From: Hafnia alvei
GTDB taxonomy: Bacteria; Pseudomonadota; Gammaproteobacteria; Enterobacterales; Enterobacteriaceae
Assembly: GCF_900095695.1 (NCBI RefSeq)
Contig: NZ_FMIQ01000057.1
Span: 124,001 to 188,000 of the forward strand
Reading direction: 5' to 3'
Length of the DNA: 64,000 nucleotides
The notes below the pieces were generated by a model, which was not told where the DNA came from, made no database searches, and saw nothing but the letters and a program-made list of their open reading frames with translations. This document shows positions 62,286 through 64,000 of this stretch, one piece after another. The position numbers and the translations under genes are program-made. Every line of letters begins with the position of its first letter. The stretch's first letter is position 1.

Positions 62286-63068
62286 ATGCTGTCAGTGAAT
62301 CATCTCAGTGCTTCCTATGATGGAAAACCTGTTCTGGAAGACGTCTCATTACAAATTGCGAGTGGGCAGCTGGTGGTGGTGCTCGGGCCGTCTGGGTGTG
62401 GAAAAACCACGTTGTTGAATCTGGTGGCGGGGTTTAGCCAGCCAGATTCGGGTTCGATAACGCTGTCTGGCCGTGAGGTCACAGGACCAAGTGCGGAGCG
62501 CGGGGTGGTATTTCAAAATGAAGGCCTGCTGCCGTGGCGAAATGTTTTAGCCAACGTAGTGTTTGGTTTGCAGTTACAAGGCGTGGCGCGCGATGAGCGA
62601 GACGCTATTGCGCTACGGATGCTGCGCTTGGTTGGGCTAGAAGGCTATGAACGGCACTTTATCTGGCAGCTATCGGGCGGAATGCGCCAGCGAGTTGGCA
62701 TCGCCCGTGCTTTGGCGGCGAACCCACAGCTGTTGTTATTGGATGAACCTTTCGGCGCACTCGACGCGTTCACGCGTGAGCAAATGCAAGAATTGCTGCT
62801 AAGCGTTTGGCGTAAAACGGGTAAACAGATTTTGTTGATTACTCATGATATTGAAGAAGCGGTGTTTTTGGCCTCTGAACTTATCCTGTTGTCGCCGGGG
62901 CCGGGGCGCATTGTTGAACGCTTGGCGCTGAATTTTGGCCAGCGCTATGCCGATGGTGAGCCATGCCGAGCGATTAAATCCGATCCCGCGTTTATTGAAC
63001 GTCGCGAATATGTGCTTGGCCGCGTCTTCGAGCAGCGGACACCGCATGCGCAAGGAGTTTGGTCATGA
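62286..63068 (+). CDS. tauB: Taurine ABC transporter ATP-binding protein
   Basis: TauB powers taurine import. The 260-residue protein has Walker [10 protein letters not shown] (near 34-42), a Q loop in [13 protein letters not shown] (near 78), the signature LSGGMRQR (near 129), Walker [13 protein letters not shown] (near 153) and the switch His in [12 protein letters not shown]. The length and order fit E. coli TauB (255). It follows tauA by 10 bp and overlaps tauC in an ATGA. Confidence 0.96.
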   Translation: MLSVNHLSASYDGKPVLEDVSLQIASGQLVVVLGPSGCGKTTLLNLVAGFSQPDSGSITLSGREVTGPSAERGVVFQNEGLLPWRNVLANVVFGLQLQGVARDERDAIALRMLRLVGLEGYERHFIWQLSGGMRQRVGIARALAANPQLLLLDEPFGALDAFTREQMQELLLSVWRKTGKQILLITHDIEEAVFLASELILLSPGPGRIVERLALNFGQRYADGEPCRAIKSDPAFIERREYVLGRVFEQRTPHAQGVWS

Positions 63069-63910
63069 GTCTTCATTCCACGCTGAAAGGTAATACCGCT
63101 GAGGACACGCACAAAACAGCCATATACCAGAAGAAAAGAGCTATCCCATCAAACGTGATCATCAGCGCACTCACGCTGCTGACCATTTTATTGGTCTGGT
63201 GGGCTGTAACCGCGATGCAGCTTATTAGCCCACTGTTTCTGCCCGCACCTCAGCAGGTACTTAAGCAACTGGTGAGCATCAGCACGCAGGGCTTTATGGA
63301 TGCGACGTTGGGGCAACATTTAGCCGCTAGCTTGGGGCGTATTCTGGTCGCGCTGCTTGCCGCCGTGGTTATTGGGGTTCCTGTGGGAATTGCGATGGGG
63401 CTCAATCCTACCGTACGCGGTATTTTGGACCCCATTATTGAAATCTATCGTCCGGTGCCGCCGCTGGCCTATCTTCCGTTGATGGTTATCTGGTTTGGCA
63501 TTGGTGAAACATCCAAAATATTGCTGATTTATCTCGCGATTTTTGCGCCTGTTACACTGGCCGCTGCCGCAGGTGTGCGGAGCGTAGAGCAAGTTCGTGT
63601 GCGTGCGGCTCAAGCGCTGGGGGCAAATCGCTGGCAGGTGTTGTGGTATGTGGTGCTTCCCAATGCCTTACCTGAAATTTTAACAGGCCTGCGCATCGGG
63701 CTCGGCGTGGGTTGGTCTACGCTGGTGGCCGCAGAGCTGATTGCCGCGACGCGCGGTTTAGGATTTATGATTCAGTCCGCTGGTGAGTTTTTAGCTACGG
63801 ATGTTGTTATCGCTGGCATTAGCGTTATTGCGTTGATTGCTTTTGCATTGGAATTGGGCCTGAGAGCCTTGCAGCGCCGCTTAACCCCGTGGCATGGAGT
63901 GAAAAAATGA
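63065..63910 (+). CDS. tauC: Taurine ABC transporter permease
   Basis: TauC is the membrane channel of the taurine importer. The start at 63065 ([16 protein letters not shown]) overlaps the tauB stop. The 281 residues form about six membrane segments, with the EAA loop [28 protein letters not shown] (described in parts, near 180-207). The family segment [33 protein letters not shown] lies earlier. It overlaps tauD by four bases. Confidence 0.96.
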   Translation: MSLHSTLKGNTAEDTHKTAIYQKKRAIPSNVIISALTLLTILLVWWAVTAMQLISPLFLPAPQQVLKQLVSISTQGFMDATLGQHLAASLGRILVALLAAVVIGVPVGIAMGLNPTVRGILDPIIEIYRPVPPLAYLPLMVIWFGIGETSKILLIYLAIFAPVTLAAAAGVRSVEQVRVRAAQALGANRWQVLWYVVLPNALPEILTGLRIGLGVGWSTLVAAELIAATRGLGFMIQSAGEFLATDVVIAGISVIALIAFALELGLRALQRRLTPWHGVKK

Positions 63911-64000
63911 ATGAACGCCTCGCTATTCAACCTTTAAGCCCTGCCATTGGTGCCGTCGTTAGCAATATAGACCTCACCCGCCCGCTGAGTGATTCACAGT
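63907..64000 (+). CDS. tauD: Taurine dioxygenase TauD (3' end missing)
   Basis: TauD is the Fe(II)/2-oxoglutarate dioxygenase that releases sulfite from taurine in the cytosol. Only the first 31 codons are in the window: [20 protein letters not shown], followed by IDLTRPLSDSQ. They align with the start of E. coli TauD (SERLSITPL, GA, DLTRPLSDNQ). The ATG overlaps the tauC stop in an ATGA. The catalytic residues lie beyond the window edge. Confidence 0.93.
   Translation, partial: MNERLAIQPLSPAIGAVVSNIDLTRPLSDSQ

Overview
The window looks like a stretch of chromosome from an enterobacterium, most probably a Hafnia-like member of the Enterobacterales. This is inferred from protein similarity, mid-range base composition and gene order, not from a database search. 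Most of it follows the conserved block that in Escherichia coli runs from bioH to yheT, read here in reverse. In order it holds bioH (cut at the left edge), feoCBA, tex, greB, ompR-envZ, pckA, hslO-hslR-yrfG, igaA, nudE, mrcA, hofMNOPQ, aroK-aroB-damX-dam-rpe-gph-trpS, cysG-nirC-nirD-nirB, tsgA, ppiA, pabA, argD, yhfK, crp, yhfA, prkB, yheU and yheT.

Several accessory pieces interrupt this core. A repeat-rich, gene-free stretch (550-1201) sits between bioH and feoC, where E. coli has yhgA. codBA (36555-39099), with a PurR box, lies between nirB and tsgA. A glycoside hydrolase family 4 gene plus a LacI-type regulator (40559-42910), with a perfect 22-bp palindrome upstream, lies between tsgA and ppiA. 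fic and yhfG are absent, and a HerA/DUF853 ATPase lies between pabA and argD. A divergent LysR regulator, MFS transporter and M20 amidohydrolase cluster (51099-54603) lies between yhfA and prkB, and a DUF4153 membrane protein between prkB and yheU. Beyond yheT the order leaves the E. coli map: a LysE-type exporter, an AT-rich secreted M64 metallopeptidase, and tauABCD (tauD is cut at the right edge).

The genes fall into clear working groups: ferrous iron uptake (feoABC, Fur-like boxes); osmotic sensing (ompR-envZ); envelope synthesis and stress (mrcA, igaA); type IV pilus-like DNA uptake assembly (hofM-Q); shikimate synthesis and DNA adenine methylation (aroK to dam); nitrite reduction with its own siroheme synthase (nirBDC-cysG, behind an FNR plus NarL/P promoter); cytosine salvage (codBA); and taurine sulfur scavenging (tauABCD).

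The most unusual signal is non-coding. Two intergenic spaces (about 581-1201 and 32975-33253) share a modular, hairpin-rich repeat. It has inverted end motifs (GGCGnnCGAAACCTnnAC), a TCGGACGCCT block beside a stem-loop with an 8-nt loop, and paired small hairpins whose loops present CAGGATG, CAGGGATG or CAGGACG. The last motif resembles the CsrA-binding hairpins of CsrB-type RNAs. That functional link is inference only. No tRNA, rRNA, CRISPR array or intact insertion sequence was seen.
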